Assembly: GCA_022448645.1 (NCBI GenBank)
Contig: JAKVBZ010000027.1
Location: 1 to 57,390 of the forward strand
From: Pirellulaceae bacterium
GTDB lineage: Bacteria > Planctomycetota > Planctomycetia > Pirellulales > Pirellulaceae
Direction of reading: 5' to 3'
DNA: 57,390 bases
Part shown: in pieces, positions 8,162 through 16,588 of the stretch
Layout: every line of letters begins with the position of its first letter
How positions within the stretch are numbered: the first letter of the stretch is position 1
Made by a program: the position numbers and the translations under genes
Notes under the pieces: model-generated
The model's database searches: none
Seen by the model: only the letters and a program-made list of their open reading frames with translations
Told to the model about the DNA's origin: nothing

Positions 8162-9067
8162 TTACTTGAGGGCGTTTACGATCTTCAAGACGTTTTCACG
8201 CATCATACCAACGTAACTTTCGCCTGCCGATCCTCGTTCGCCCATGGAATCAGAATACAAGCTTCCACCGACTTCCACTCCTGCTTCCTTGGCGATCTCG
8301 TTGATCAACGTCGGGTTAACACTTGTCTCGACGAAGATTGCTTTCACCTGAGCGTCTCGAATCGACTGTATGGTTTCGCGTCGACGTTCCGAGCTCGAGC
8401 CCGCAGCTATTTCTCCGGTCGACCAGCCCGCAGGAGATTGAGCCGTAAACTCATAATCGCGGCAAAAGTAATTGAACGCGTCATGACTCGTTACGAGTAC
8501 TCGTCGATTGGCAGGGATGTCATTGACCTGGCGGCGAATCCAGGCATCGAGTGTGCGCAGTTGAGAGACGAACAATCGAGTACGTGCCTCGTATTCGCTG
8601 GCTCGTTCTGGATCCAGCTTTATCACCGCTGTTTGAATGTTTCGTATGTAGATGTGCGCATTCTTCGGCGAGAACCAGGCATGTGGATCCTTGACAACTT
8701 GACCGTCTTCTTCAAATTCACAAGGCTTCACGCCCTTAATGCAGTTTACTAGAGGTTTTCCCATGTCTTCGGCGAGCGTCTTCATCCAGTCATTTCCTTC
8801 CAAATGCCAGCCATTTTGTACACAAAGGTCAGCACGGGCAATCAACTCCGCATCCTTAGGTTTTGCTTGGTACAGATGTGGGTCCTGTTTGGGTGCCAAG
8901 ACACAGAGTACCTCCCACGTATCCCCGACCACTTGTTGTGCGAAATCTGCTGTCTGTGTCGTCGAGCAGACAAGCACCTTGCGTTCGGCGTTTGCGGCGC
9001 GCAAAAGTGGAGTCGATGTGGCCAAGATGAGACTGGCCAGGAGAATGTGAACCGTTTTGAATGTCAT
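8162..9067 (-). CDS. Metal ABC transporter substrate-binding protein (TroA/MntC/ZnuA family)
   Basis: A 301-aa cluster A-I periplasmic metal-binding protein. The signal peptide (HILLASLILATSTPLLRAANA) is cleaved near residue 27. Family ligands are visible: His64 in QDPHLYQAKP, His129 in DPHAWFSP, Glu in FVETSVNP and Asp in SLYSDSMG, the His-His-Glu-Asp pattern of Mn/Fe/Zn binders. The long His-rich loop typical of many ZnuA proteins is absent, which leans towards Mn or Fe, but not decisively. The ATG at 9067 is chosen because GGAG lies about 9 nt upstream and the signal peptide starts there; the frame is open to 9190 without a sensible N-terminus. It begins 82 bp after larE and is followed by the unknown operon protein and the ATPase. 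Confidence 0.93.
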   Translation of the reverse strand: MTFKTVHILLASLILATSTPLLRAANAERKVLVCSTTQTADFAQQVVGDTWEVLCVLAPKQDPHLYQAKPKDAELIARADLCVQNGWHLEGNDWMKTLAEDMGKPLVNCIKGVKPCEFEEDGQVVKDPHAWFSPKNAHIYIRNIQTAVIKLDPERASEYEARTRLFVSQLRTLDAWIRRQVNDIPANRRVLVTSHDAFNYFCRDYEFTAQSPAGWSTGEIAAGSSSERRRETIQSIRDAQVKAIFVETSVNPTLINEIAKEAGVEVGGSLYSDSMGERGSAGESYVGMMRENVLKIVNALK

Positions 9068-9149
9068 GAATTGAAACTCCACCGTGCGGCATTGTTTTCG
9101 ATGCAATGTCCTTTGCACGTGTTGATGCAAGATAGGTTTGCTGCGCTGG

Positions 9150-10034
9150 CTACTGTTCTGTCTGGTTGGGAGTGGATTCGAGGCCACCAATGGAAATGAG
9201 TTGGTTTAAACTTCCTGAGCGAAAACCTTCCAGATCCAAAGTGATGTAACGGAATCCCAGTTGTTTGAAGTGATCTACTATTCGAGGACGACAGTCGTCG
9301 GCTAGTAGTAAACTTAATGATTCGAGCGGTACCTCAATGCGGGCCACGTCGCCCGAGTGATAACGTACCCGGAGGTGACGAAGGCCCAGTTGTCGCAAAA
9401 ATAGTTCTGCCTCGTCGATCATGTGCAGGCGTTCCGGAGTCACTTGTTCGCCATAGGCGACTCGGCTGGACAAGCAAGGCGTGGCAGGTTTATCCCAAAC
9501 AGGCAATTTCCAGTGATGGGCCAATTGACGCACCTGCTCTTTGTCGATGCCACAATCGGCCAGCGGACTGCGTACTTGATGTTGGGATGCAGCAAGTAGT
9601 CCTGGGCGATAGTCCTTCAGGTCATCTGTGTTTGCGCCATTGCAAACGACCGAGACGTTCCACTCCGTCAGACGCAATGCCATTTGTGAATACAATTCGG
9701 TTTTGCAGTGGAAGCAACGGTCGCTGGTATTTTGTGTGTATTGTGGATTGGCAAATTCTTCTGTTGGCAATTCAATGTGGCGTATACCGATTTGTGTCGC
9801 CAAACTTCGCGCCAATTCCAGCTCGCCGCCGGCCAGGCTATCACTCACGCCGGTGACCGCAACAGCTTGGGTGCCCAGAGCCAGGTGAGCAGCCTGGGCC
9901 ACGACCGCACTGTCGACACCTCCGGAGAAAGCGATCGCGCAACTACCATACTCACGGATGGTCTGCAACAAGGTGCTGCGGACCGAGTCGGTGTTTGGTG
10001 ATTGGTCAGGTGGTACGTGGGAAGACGAGTTCAT
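9150..10034 (-). CDS. larE: ATP-dependent sacrificial sulfur transferase LarE-like
   Basis: A 294-aa PP-loop enzyme. LarE adenylylates the carboxylates of pyridinium dicarboxylate mononucleotide and donates sulfur to build the nickel-pincer cofactor of lactate-racemase-type enzymes. Visible marks: PP-loop SGGVDS (37-42), the family signature NPQY..N..DRCFHCK (C107, C110), and PCLSSR with Cys187 at the position corresponding to the sacrificial Cys176 of Lactobacillus LarE. The ATG at 10034 is preceded by GGAAG at suitable spacing; the longer open frame to 10214 has no family support. LarB, LarC and LarA are not in the window; the gene instead heads a run containing a metal transporter and a formate dehydrogenase. 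A different sulfur acceptor is possible. Confidence 0.9.
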   Translation of the reverse strand: MNSSSHVPPDQSPNTDSVRSTLLQTIREYGSCAIAFSGGVDSAVVAQAAHLALGTQAVAVTGVSDSLAGGELELARSLATQIGIRHIELPTEEFANPQYTQNTSDRCFHCKTELYSQMALRLTEWNVSVVCNGANTDDLKDYRPGLLAASQHQVRSPLADCGIDKEQVRQLAHHWKLPVWDKPATPCLSSRVAYGEQVTPERLHMIDEAELFLRQLGLRHLRVRYHSGDVARIEVPLESLSLLLADDCRPRIVDHFKQLGFRYITLDLEGFRSGSLNQLISIGGLESTPNQTEQ

Positions 10035-10349
10035 GGCTAACTTCCATCGTAGCTGTGTCATGTGTACGATGGAAGTCCGCCCTGTGCTTCCTGTTAGGAC
10101 GTAGTTGCGTGCGTGCCGTGAAAGTTTGTACCAACCAAATAGGTTTCTCAATAAGTATTCGGAGGCACTAGCTACTGCGAAAGGGCGTCCAAACGACTTT
10201 CTTCCGGTTCCCATGGACAGGGAGAGAAGCAGGCCTCACCACTGCCCACTAGCGTGGTTGACGATGATAGCTTGAGAAGGCATCTTACGAAACGGTTCGA
10301 TATGTTTAAATAATCTCCGTAAATCTTCACCTCCATTTCCTAATTCAAC
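10035..10349. other. Divergent intergenic region between larE and the aminotransferase gene
   Basis: 315 bases separate two divergently read genes, so both promoters should be here. The larE frame stays open up to 10214, but that extension is not similar to the family and is treated as non-coding. No convincing -35/-10 pair, operator palindrome or riboswitch fold was recognised by eye. Confidence 0.4.
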
Positions 10350-11627
10350 ATGAAAACCACCGAATCCGAAAAACTGTATGCACAGTCGTGCCACTCTTTG
10401 GCCACAGGTGTTTCCACCGCATTTCGCCGCAAGGTGACGGCCCAACCACTTTATATGGAGCGAGGTGAAGGGCCTTATTTCTTCGACGCAGACGGTAACG
10501 ACTTCATTGATTACGGATTGGCTTGGGGGCCACTCATCGTAGGGAATAACCACCCCCATTTGACAGCTGCTATTACCGCACAAATGCAAAAAGCATACAC
10601 CTTTGGTGCGCAACATCGAGGTGAAATTGAGCTGGCGGAGAAAATGGTATCGGTGATTCCTGGTGTAGAAAGGGTCATTTTTTCCAATACCGGTTCCGAG
10701 GCGATCCAGGCGGCGTTGCGAATGGCGCGAGCGTACACCGGATGTGAAAAATTTGTCAAATTCGAAGGCCATTATCACGGGTGGCTGAACAATGTCTTAG
10801 TAAGCAATCATCCCACGCCAGATCAATACGGAACAACAGTGGCCGATTGCGGTGGGCAGCCCTTGTCGGAATACGCACTCACGTTAACGTGCCCTTGGAA
10901 CGATCTCGAAGCACTCGAAAAGATCCTGGTCGAGAACTCCGGCCAAATTGCCGCCGTGATTGGGGAACCTATTCTGGTCAATGGTGGATCCTGTCTTCCA
11001 AAACCAGGTTACCTCGAAGGCATGGTAGAACTGTGTCGTCAACACGGTGCCGTGTCCATCTTTGATGAAGTGATCACTGGCTTTCGTTTGGCTCTGGGAG
11101 GTGCACGTGAATTCTTAGGAGTCCACCCCGACCTGTCGACGTATGCCAAGGCGATGGCCGGAGGATTTTCGATTTCTGGCGTCGGCGGTCGTCGAGAGAT
11201 CTTTGACGTCCTTGACGATGGCCGTACCAGCCATTTTGGTACGTACAATGGCAATCCGATTTCGGTTGCGGCAGCGATTGCCACACTCGAAATCCTATCC
11301 GAGCCGGGCCTATTCGATCGCATGCATGCCCACGGCCAAGCAATTCGCGAAACGTTCGAAGCGGCTGCACGAGAATCAGGGACAAAGCTTGTGACGTGCG
11401 GTACAGGAACCGCGTTTCATGCTCACTTCGGTTTGGACGAACCGCCTGAAACGATTCGAGAAGTTTTGCGAGCCGACCAGGATTTGGACGTAAGATTTCG
11501 ACAAGCGATGCTGGAACGCGGAGTCTATAATCTTCCGGGGGGCCGATGGTATGTAGGAGCGACTCACTCGGAGAAAGAATTGGAACGAGTCTTACCAGCC
11601 ATCCGGGAGTCGATGGCAGCGCTGTAA
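10350..11627 (+). CDS. Class-III PLP-dependent aminotransferase (glutamate-1-semialdehyde aminomutase-like)
   Basis: A 425-aa fold-type I enzyme. It has the substrate-side segment FFDADGNDFIDYGLAWGP, the phosphate-binding GSEAIQAALRMAR, FEGHYHGW, the Asp of FDEVITGFR that pairs with the PLP ring nitrogen, and Lys267 in YAKAMAGGF as the Schiff-base lysine. The overall order matches GSAM-like transaminases, but the N-terminal hallmark of true HemL (SxxLFxxAxxxxPGGVNSPVR) is missing, so a role in tetrapyrrole synthesis is unlikely. Related planctomycete enzymes act on amino sugars or amino acids of unknown identity. It stands alone on the plus strand, divergent from larE and convergent with the symporter gene at 11754. 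No strong ribosome site precedes the ATG. Confidence 0.85.
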   Translation: MKTTESEKLYAQSCHSLATGVSTAFRRKVTAQPLYMERGEGPYFFDADGNDFIDYGLAWGPLIVGNNHPHLTAAITAQMQKAYTFGAQHRGEIELAEKMVSVIPGVERVIFSNTGSEAIQAALRMARAYTGCEKFVKFEGHYHGWLNNVLVSNHPTPDQYGTTVADCGGQPLSEYALTLTCPWNDLEALEKILVENSGQIAAVIGEPILVNGGSCLPKPGYLEGMVELCRQHGAVSIFDEVITGFRLALGGAREFLGVHPDLSTYAKAMAGGFSISGVGGRREIFDVLDDGRTSHFGTYNGNPISVAAAIATLEILSEPGLFDRMHAHGQAIRETFEAAARESGTKLVTCGTGTAFHAHFGLDEPPETIREVLRADQDLDVRFRQAMLERGVYNLPGGRWYVGATHSEKELERVLPAIRESMAAL

Positions 11628-11753
11628 AGAAGCATCTCATGCCTATGGGCTGCGGAGTATCCTAAGGCAAGTTATTCTGCGGTGCTTCGGTTCTCAGCTA
11701 ACGGGTTCGTGAACAAAGCTTCATCAATTCGAGATTGAGGCCGGGGAATTCTT

Positions 11754-13370
11754 TCATTCTGATTCATCTCGATCCTGCTCTGGTTCCGAATCCGCTTTGG
11801 GGAAGATCTTGCTAACCAAAACGCCGCTTGCCAGGCTTACCAGCAGTGAGGCAAATCCGATCCATTGAAAACTGACCGGATCTTCACAAGTGGACCAGGG
11901 TTCACCACTGGCGGGATCTACCTTTTCAATAATCTTTACGTTGAAACTTGCTGGATCCACACCGAACTGGGTGTGCAACCAATACACCAGCGGACCTGAG
12001 AAGGCGATGGTGGCGGCGACCAGGGTGCCGGAGATTGCCGAAACCCAGCCGGCGAGCGCCGAGGCACCTCGGACGAACAGGGCCAGGAAAAACAAGGCAA
12101 AGATCGGTGAAGTTAACAAGTTGACCGCTTTGTTGGTCATGGCTGTGATGTTTCCGGGGATGTAACCAATCCAGGTACTGCCTAAGACTACTGTCGTACC
12201 GACCAAAAAGGCTAATGTTCGTGCTACCCAAACATGACCACGTTCGGTTTTCGGTGTGACCCCGAACCTGTCGATAAAATCGGTCATGACCACCGCCGTT
12301 ACCGAGTTGACTCCAGAGTCAATGCTGGACATCGCGGCGGCAAACATGGCGGCCACGACCAAGCCAGAGATGCCCACCGGCAAGTGGTATGCGATATATC
12401 TTGGAAATAGATCATCGGCATTGGCTTTAACCGCCATCCCTTCTGGTAACATATCGACGTTCGCCTGAAAGTATCCCAGCAGGGCCATGCCAACCAGGCA
12501 TAACGTACAACTCACGGTGGCACCGACGGTTAGCTGGATGGCCAGAGCTCGGCGGGCGCTGGCTGCATCCTTGGTGGCCATGAATCGTTGTACGGTCGTT
12601 TGATCGCCGCCAGATGTGCAGACGTACCAAGTGCAAACGGAAACAATCGTACCCAAGACCGTAATTCGAGTCTTTGGATCAAAGCTTACCAGCGGTTGCA
12701 CATCCCAATGTGATTGCCATGCGGTCGGAAACCACCCGAATCCGCCCATATGCCAGGTCACGGTGATCATCACCAGCAACGCTCCGCCGAACAGCAACAA
12801 TGTTTGCATCAAGTCAGTAATGACGACTGCCTGCAGGCCACCCAGCGAAGTGTAGATGATGGAAACGAATCCAGTGACCAGGACGATCCAGGGAATCCAC
12901 TTAGCATCGACTCCCATCATGACGGTAAGTGCCTTGGCGGCCAGGTAGACCAGCAGAGTCATCCATACCAATCGGAGCAACAGGAATAAACTAGCGGCCA
13001 GCAGGCGGACGCTTGGCCCGAGCTGCTTTTCCAACAACTCATAGGCACTGGTGACTCGCTGTTTCATATAAACAGGCAAAATCCAGAACGCGACAATCAT
13101 AAAGGTGATCGGATACGAAAGCACACCGACTAGAATGACGGGACCCTTTCCAGCAGCTTCGCCTGGAATGGAAAGGTACGAAATCGTGCTCAGCAAAGTC
13201 GCGAACAACGAGACTCCGATTAAAATCGGATTCATGTGTCCGCTGCCGACAAAATATTCGCTGGTGGATTTTTGGCGTCGAGCGAAATAGACGCCTAGTC
13301 CTATGGTGGACAAGGCATAGATGGCAATAATACACCAATCGACCGGGTGCAGCCCTTGGTAGCTGGTCAT
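11754..13370 (-). CDS. Sodium:solute symporter (SSS family)
   Basis: A 538-aa inner-membrane protein with about 13 or 14 hydrophobic segments, from DWCIIAIYALSTIGLGVYFAR near residue 11 to the last segment before the charged tail. The conserved SSS stretch LSTISYLSIPGEAAGKG and the sodium-site region with AAAMSSIDSGVNSV support Na+-coupled uptake of a sugar, sugar acid or sialic-acid-like substrate. ATG at 13370 has AGGAA about 8 nt upstream. It diverges from the SDR and sialidase-like genes across 292 bases, so it may import a product of that locus; this link is inference from position. The C-terminus ends in a highly charged segment (PEQDRDESE). Confidence 0.9.
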   Translation of the reverse strand: MTSYQGLHPVDWCIIAIYALSTIGLGVYFARRQKSTSEYFVGSGHMNPILIGVSLFATLLSTISYLSIPGEAAGKGPVILVGVLSYPITFMIVAFWILPVYMKQRVTSAYELLEKQLGPSVRLLAASLFLLLRLVWMTLLVYLAAKALTVMMGVDAKWIPWIVLVTGFVSIIYTSLGGLQAVVITDLMQTLLLFGGALLVMITVTWHMGGFGWFPTAWQSHWDVQPLVSFDPKTRITVLGTIVSVCTWYVCTSGGDQTTVQRFMATKDAASARRALAIQLTVGATVSCTLCLVGMALLGYFQANVDMLPEGMAVKANADDLFPRYIAYHLPVGISGLVVAAMFAAAMSSIDSGVNSVTAVVMTDFIDRFGVTPKTERGHVWVARTLAFLVGTTVVLGSTWIGYIPGNITAMTNKAVNLLTSPIFALFFLALFVRGASALAGWVSAISGTLVAATIAFSGPLVYWLHTQFGVDPASFNVKIIEKVDPASGEPWSTCEDPVSFQWIGFASLLVSLASGVLVSKIFPKADSEPEQDRDESE

Positions 13371-13662
13371 GTTATGGTTCCTAGGTTCCTATGATGGCGG
13401 CGTTTGCCGTTTGCAGGATGTATAGGCCAGACCGAGTAAATACTTTCAGCCGTTTGGCGGCGTACGTAGTAAACCTCGAACTGGAACCGGTAACAAGGGG
13501 TGAGCTGTAATACGTCGCTTACTTCACCTTCCCGGGGAGGCTGCACCGACAGCCACAACCAAATTCCACCCTCCCAGAGGGAGGGTCCAGATCATAACAG
13601 AAACTGTTGTCGTAACACGCAACCGTTCCTTCGAACGATCAATTACATTCGATGGAGGATAC

Positions 13663-14349
13663 ATGGACAGTCGTCGTATTGTGATGTCTGGAGTGAGTCG
13701 TGGCTTAGGGCGGGCCATGACTGCCGGGTTCGTGCAGCAGGGGCACTCTGTCGTCGGATGTGCCCGTTCAGAAGCTGCCGTGTCCGACCTGCGAGACCAA
13801 TTCGGTGCTCCCCATCGGTTTGATGTCGTGGATGTGTCTGACGACGATCAGGTAGCAGCTTGGTCGAAATCCGTTTTGTCAGAAGCGGGGTCCCCCGATT
13901 TGCTGATTAACAATGCGGCAACGATGAATGAGAATGCTGCTTTGTGGGAGGTTCCGGTCGACGAGTTTTCGCAGGTCATTGATATTAATATTAAGGGGAC
14001 GTTTCATTTGATCCGGCATTTTGTTCCGGCGATGATTTCGGCCGGAAGTGGCGTGGTGGTCAATTTTAGCTCTGGCTGGGGGCGGTCGACATCGCCCGAC
14101 GTAGCACCCTATTGCGCCACCAAGTGGGCCATCGAAGGGCTGACGCAAGCGTTGGCCGACGAGTTGCCCTCTGGCATGGCCGCCGTGCCGCTGAATCCGG
14201 GTGTGATCCACACGGACATGCTGGATAGTTGTTTTGGTGCCTCGGCTGCCAGCTACCCCAGTCCCGAGACTTGGGCAAAACGAGCTGTGCCGTTTATTCT
14301 GGGAATCACTACCAAGGACTCGGGCCAACCATTAACCGTTACAGGTTGA
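13663..14349 (+). CDS. Short-chain dehydrogenase/reductase (SDR)
   Basis: A 228-aa classical SDR with an N-terminal Rossmann fold: GVSRGLG cofactor loop (residues 10-16), NNAA (83-86), catalytic Ser in NFSSGWG (136/137) and YCATK (Y150, K154). The Arg in the glycine loop (SRG) suggests NADP(H) rather than NAD(H); the substrate is unknown. GGAGG sits just before the ATG. The next gene starts 8 bp after its stop, so the two are co-transcribed, and the oxidoreductase may act on a sugar released or imported by this locus. The extra N-terminal residue run is short and the family length is normal. Confidence 0.9.
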   Translation: MDSRRIVMSGVSRGLGRAMTAGFVQQGHSVVGCARSEAAVSDLRDQFGAPHRFDVVDVSDDDQVAAWSKSVLSEAGSPDLLINNAATMNENAALWEVPVDEFSQVIDINIKGTFHLIRHFVPAMISAGSGVVVNFSSGWGRSTSPDVAPYCATKWAIEGLTQALADELPSGMAAVPLNPGVIHTDMLDSCFGASAASYPSPETWAKRAVPFILGITTKDSGQPLTVTG

Positions 14350-14356
14350 GTTTCAT

Positions 14357-16375
14357 ATGAAGTCTTTTTTACGCGTGCTATTCGTAATCTGCGTCTGTGC
14401 CGTGCCCGCGAAAGCAAACGCTGATGATTCTTCGCCTTTCACGAATTCGCTCGGTATGCAAATGCAGCCGATCCCGGCGGGGGAATTTGTAATGGGCTCG
14501 ACTCGGGTGGATTTGCCTTTCTCACTGCGCATGGGGAACTCGCACCACCGTGACGGTGATTTCGACGAACACCCTCACCATCGGGTCACCATCTCTCAGT
14601 CATTTCATATGTCCGCCACCGAAGTGACCAATGCACAGTTTGAAGAATTTGATCCCAATCACCGAGAACTTCGTGGCAAGCTCGGATTTGCGACAGAGGA
14701 CGACGAAGCCGTCGTGTTTGTGGATTGGCATCAAGCCGTAGCCTTTACTCAGTGGCTTTCCGAACGAGAAGGTCGGACTTATCGGATGCCGACCGAAGCA
14801 GAATGGGAATATGCGTGTCGAGCTGGCACGGAGACGCCGTTTTATTCCGGAAATGAGCTTCACGAAAGTTTTCACAAGAACGTAGGCCGGGACCAGGATC
14901 GCATCAGGCCTCAGCCAGAAGCCGTCGGATCGTTAACTGTTGCGCAGACCCCCGTGAACCCGTGGGGACTTCACGACATGCACGGGAACGTCGAAGAATG
15001 GTGCCATGATTGGTTCGGACCGTACGAGCTGGCCGACTTGATCGACCCGATCGGTCACGCGGATGGCGATTTTCGAGTCACCCGAGGCGGTAGTCACTCG
15101 ACCGAACTTTTCTATTTGCGATCCGCGAATCGAAGTGGAGCGCTGCCGGATGAAAAGAGTTGGTTGATCGGTTTTCGTGTCGTCGCGGGAGACTTTCCTG
15201 ATAGCGATCCACAACCTTCCGTTAGCCGAGAACGTTACCAGCAGAATGTTCGCCAAGACACGCCGGCGGACATCGCAGCTGGTCCTGATACCAGTCATCC
15301 TTACTTTCGCGGACCACGGCGTTTTGTGCACGTGCCGCCCGATTCCTACGGTCCTCGGTTTTCGGTGCACAATCACGTACCGGCGATTTCCGCTTGTCCC
15401 AACGGAGATTTGCTGGCTGTGTGGTACAGCTGCATTAACGAATCTGGCCGAGAATTGTGTCAATTGGTGAGCCGTCTAAGGTATAACAGCGACGAGTGGG
15501 AACCTGCATCGCCGTTTTGGGACACTCCTGATCGTAACGATCACGCTCCTGGCCTGTGGTATGACGGCGATCAAACGATCTATCATTTCGCGTCGATGTC
15601 GTTCGGTCCCGGAGCGGATTGGTGCACGACCATCATGCGGACATCTACTGATAATGGAGTGACCTGGTCAAAGGCTTGGCGAATCGTGCCCGAATATGGC
15701 TTGCGAAATAGTCCCATCGGAAAGATTTTTCCGCTGCGTGACGGTACGTTGGTAATGCCGATGGATGTTCCATGGACCGATACTTGTTTGTGGACCAGTC
15801 AAGATGGGGGTCACAACTGGCGAGATACAGGCGGTACGATTCGCGGCCTGCATGCTGGTGTCGTCGAGCTTGTTGATGGCCGGCTACTGGCTTTGTCGCG
15901 TCGGTATACCGTGAATGGCAAGATGCCACTTAGTATTTCAGTGAACCGCGGACGCACGTGGACCGCTCACGAATCTCCGTTTCCACCGATTGGAGCGGGG
16001 CAGCGTTTGATTCTTATGCGGCTGCATGAAGGACCAATCTTGTTTGCCTCCTATGCTCATGAATTGAAAATCGAAGATGCCTCCGGCAAGAAGAGGCCTG
16101 TTCGTGGCTTGTTTGCGGCTCTGTCGGATGACGAAGGTGAGACTTGGCAGATTCGTCGCTTGATATCGGACGACGGCCCCGGAAAGTATTTTACCGGTGG
16201 CGCCTGGACGTTACGTTATCTGATGAGCCACAGCTCGTCAGCACCGCGAGGTTATCTGTCGGCGTGCCAGACTCCGAATGGAGTTATCCATCTGATTAAC
16301 AGCGCGCATCATTTTGAATTTAATTTGGCTTGGTTGCGTGCGCGGGCGCCGGCGATCGAACAAGTTGTCAAGTAG
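14357..16375 (+). CDS. Secreted fusion of an FGE-sulfatase-like (SUMF1) domain and a BNR/sialidase-like propeller
   Basis: 672 aa with signal peptide (RVLFVICVCAVPAKANA). Residues about 30-275 match the formylglycine-generating-enzyme fold: NSLGMQMQPIPAGEFVMGS, ATEVTNAQFEEF, YRMPTEAEWEYACRAG, GLHDMHGNVEEWCHDW and VTRGGSHS. The two catalytic cysteines that follow RGGSW in true FGE are absent, so this domain is probably non-catalytic for sulfatases and may bind ligand or act otherwise. Residues about 320-660 form a six-bladed sialidase-like propeller with four Asp boxes (STDNGVTW, SQDGGHNW, SVNRGRTW, SDDEGETW). It is translated 8 bp after the SDR gene. Exo-alpha-sialidase activity is plausible but not proven, since other BNR hydrolases share these boxes. 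Confidence 0.85.
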   Translation: MKSFLRVLFVICVCAVPAKANADDSSPFTNSLGMQMQPIPAGEFVMGSTRVDLPFSLRMGNSHHRDGDFDEHPHHRVTISQSFHMSATEVTNAQFEEFDPNHRELRGKLGFATEDDEAVVFVDWHQAVAFTQWLSEREGRTYRMPTEAEWEYACRAGTETPFYSGNELHESFHKNVGRDQDRIRPQPEAVGSLTVAQTPVNPWGLHDMHGNVEEWCHDWFGPYELADLIDPIGHADGDFRVTRGGSHSTELFYLRSANRSGALPDEKSWLIGFRVVAGDFPDSDPQPSVSRERYQQNVRQDTPADIAAGPDTSHPYFRGPRRFVHVPPDSYGPRFSVHNHVPAISACPNGDLLAVWYSCINESGRELCQLVSRLRYNSDEWEPASPFWDTPDRNDHAPGLWYDGDQTIYHFASMSFGPGADWCTTIMRTSTDNGVTWSKAWRIVPEYGLRNSPIGKIFPLRDGTLVMPMDVPWTDTCLWTSQDGGHNWRDTGGTIRGLHAGVVELVDGRLLALSRRYTVNGKMPLSISVNRGRTWTAHESPFPPIGAGQRLILMRLHEGPILFASYAHELKIEDASGKKRPVRGLFAALSDDEGETWQIRRLISDDGPGKYFTGGAWTLRYLMSHSSSAPRGYLSACQTPNGVIHLINSAHHFEFNLAWLRARAPAIEQVVK

Positions 16376-16498
16376 CATATGAAAAGCGGATCGCCATGTA
16401 AATTGGCCTCTGGAGGTGACTGCCATTGGCGATGATGTGTTTTTCGATCGAGCCAATCGTTTTATGGCTCGGGCCGGAGGCCCCACAACTACTTCTAA

Positions 16499-16535
16499 TA
16501 AAAAAATCAGACCGGAGCGGTTGGCTCCGGTCTGA
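16499..16535 (-). terminator. Intrinsic terminator of the 16589 PEP-CTERM gene
   Basis: A perfect 12-bp inverted repeat (16507-16518 and 16524-16535) encloses a 5-base loop. On the plus strand it is preceded by a run of A, so the minus-strand transcript ends in a GC-rich hairpin followed by U residues. It sits about 55 bases past the stop codon of the minus-strand gene. On the plus strand there is no T-run after the stem. Confidence 0.85.
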
Positions 16536-16588
16536 TTGAGATATCGCTTCTAGTAGTAGACGGAGTTCTATTCCGTCTTACCGCTTGA

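Noticed and set aside
5336..9067. Naming the transporter as specifically zinc (Znu) or manganese (Mnt)
   Set aside because: Ligand patterns fit Mn, Fe and Zn transporters alike; the metal cannot be decided from sequence.
10236..10778. 180-aa minus-strand frame across the start of the aminotransferase gene
   Set aside because: It overlaps the conserved N-terminal part of the aminotransferase, which is clearly real.
10350..11627. Assignment as HemL (glutamate-1-semialdehyde aminomutase)
   Set aside because: The fold is related, but the HemL N-terminal signature is missing, so only the family level is claimed.
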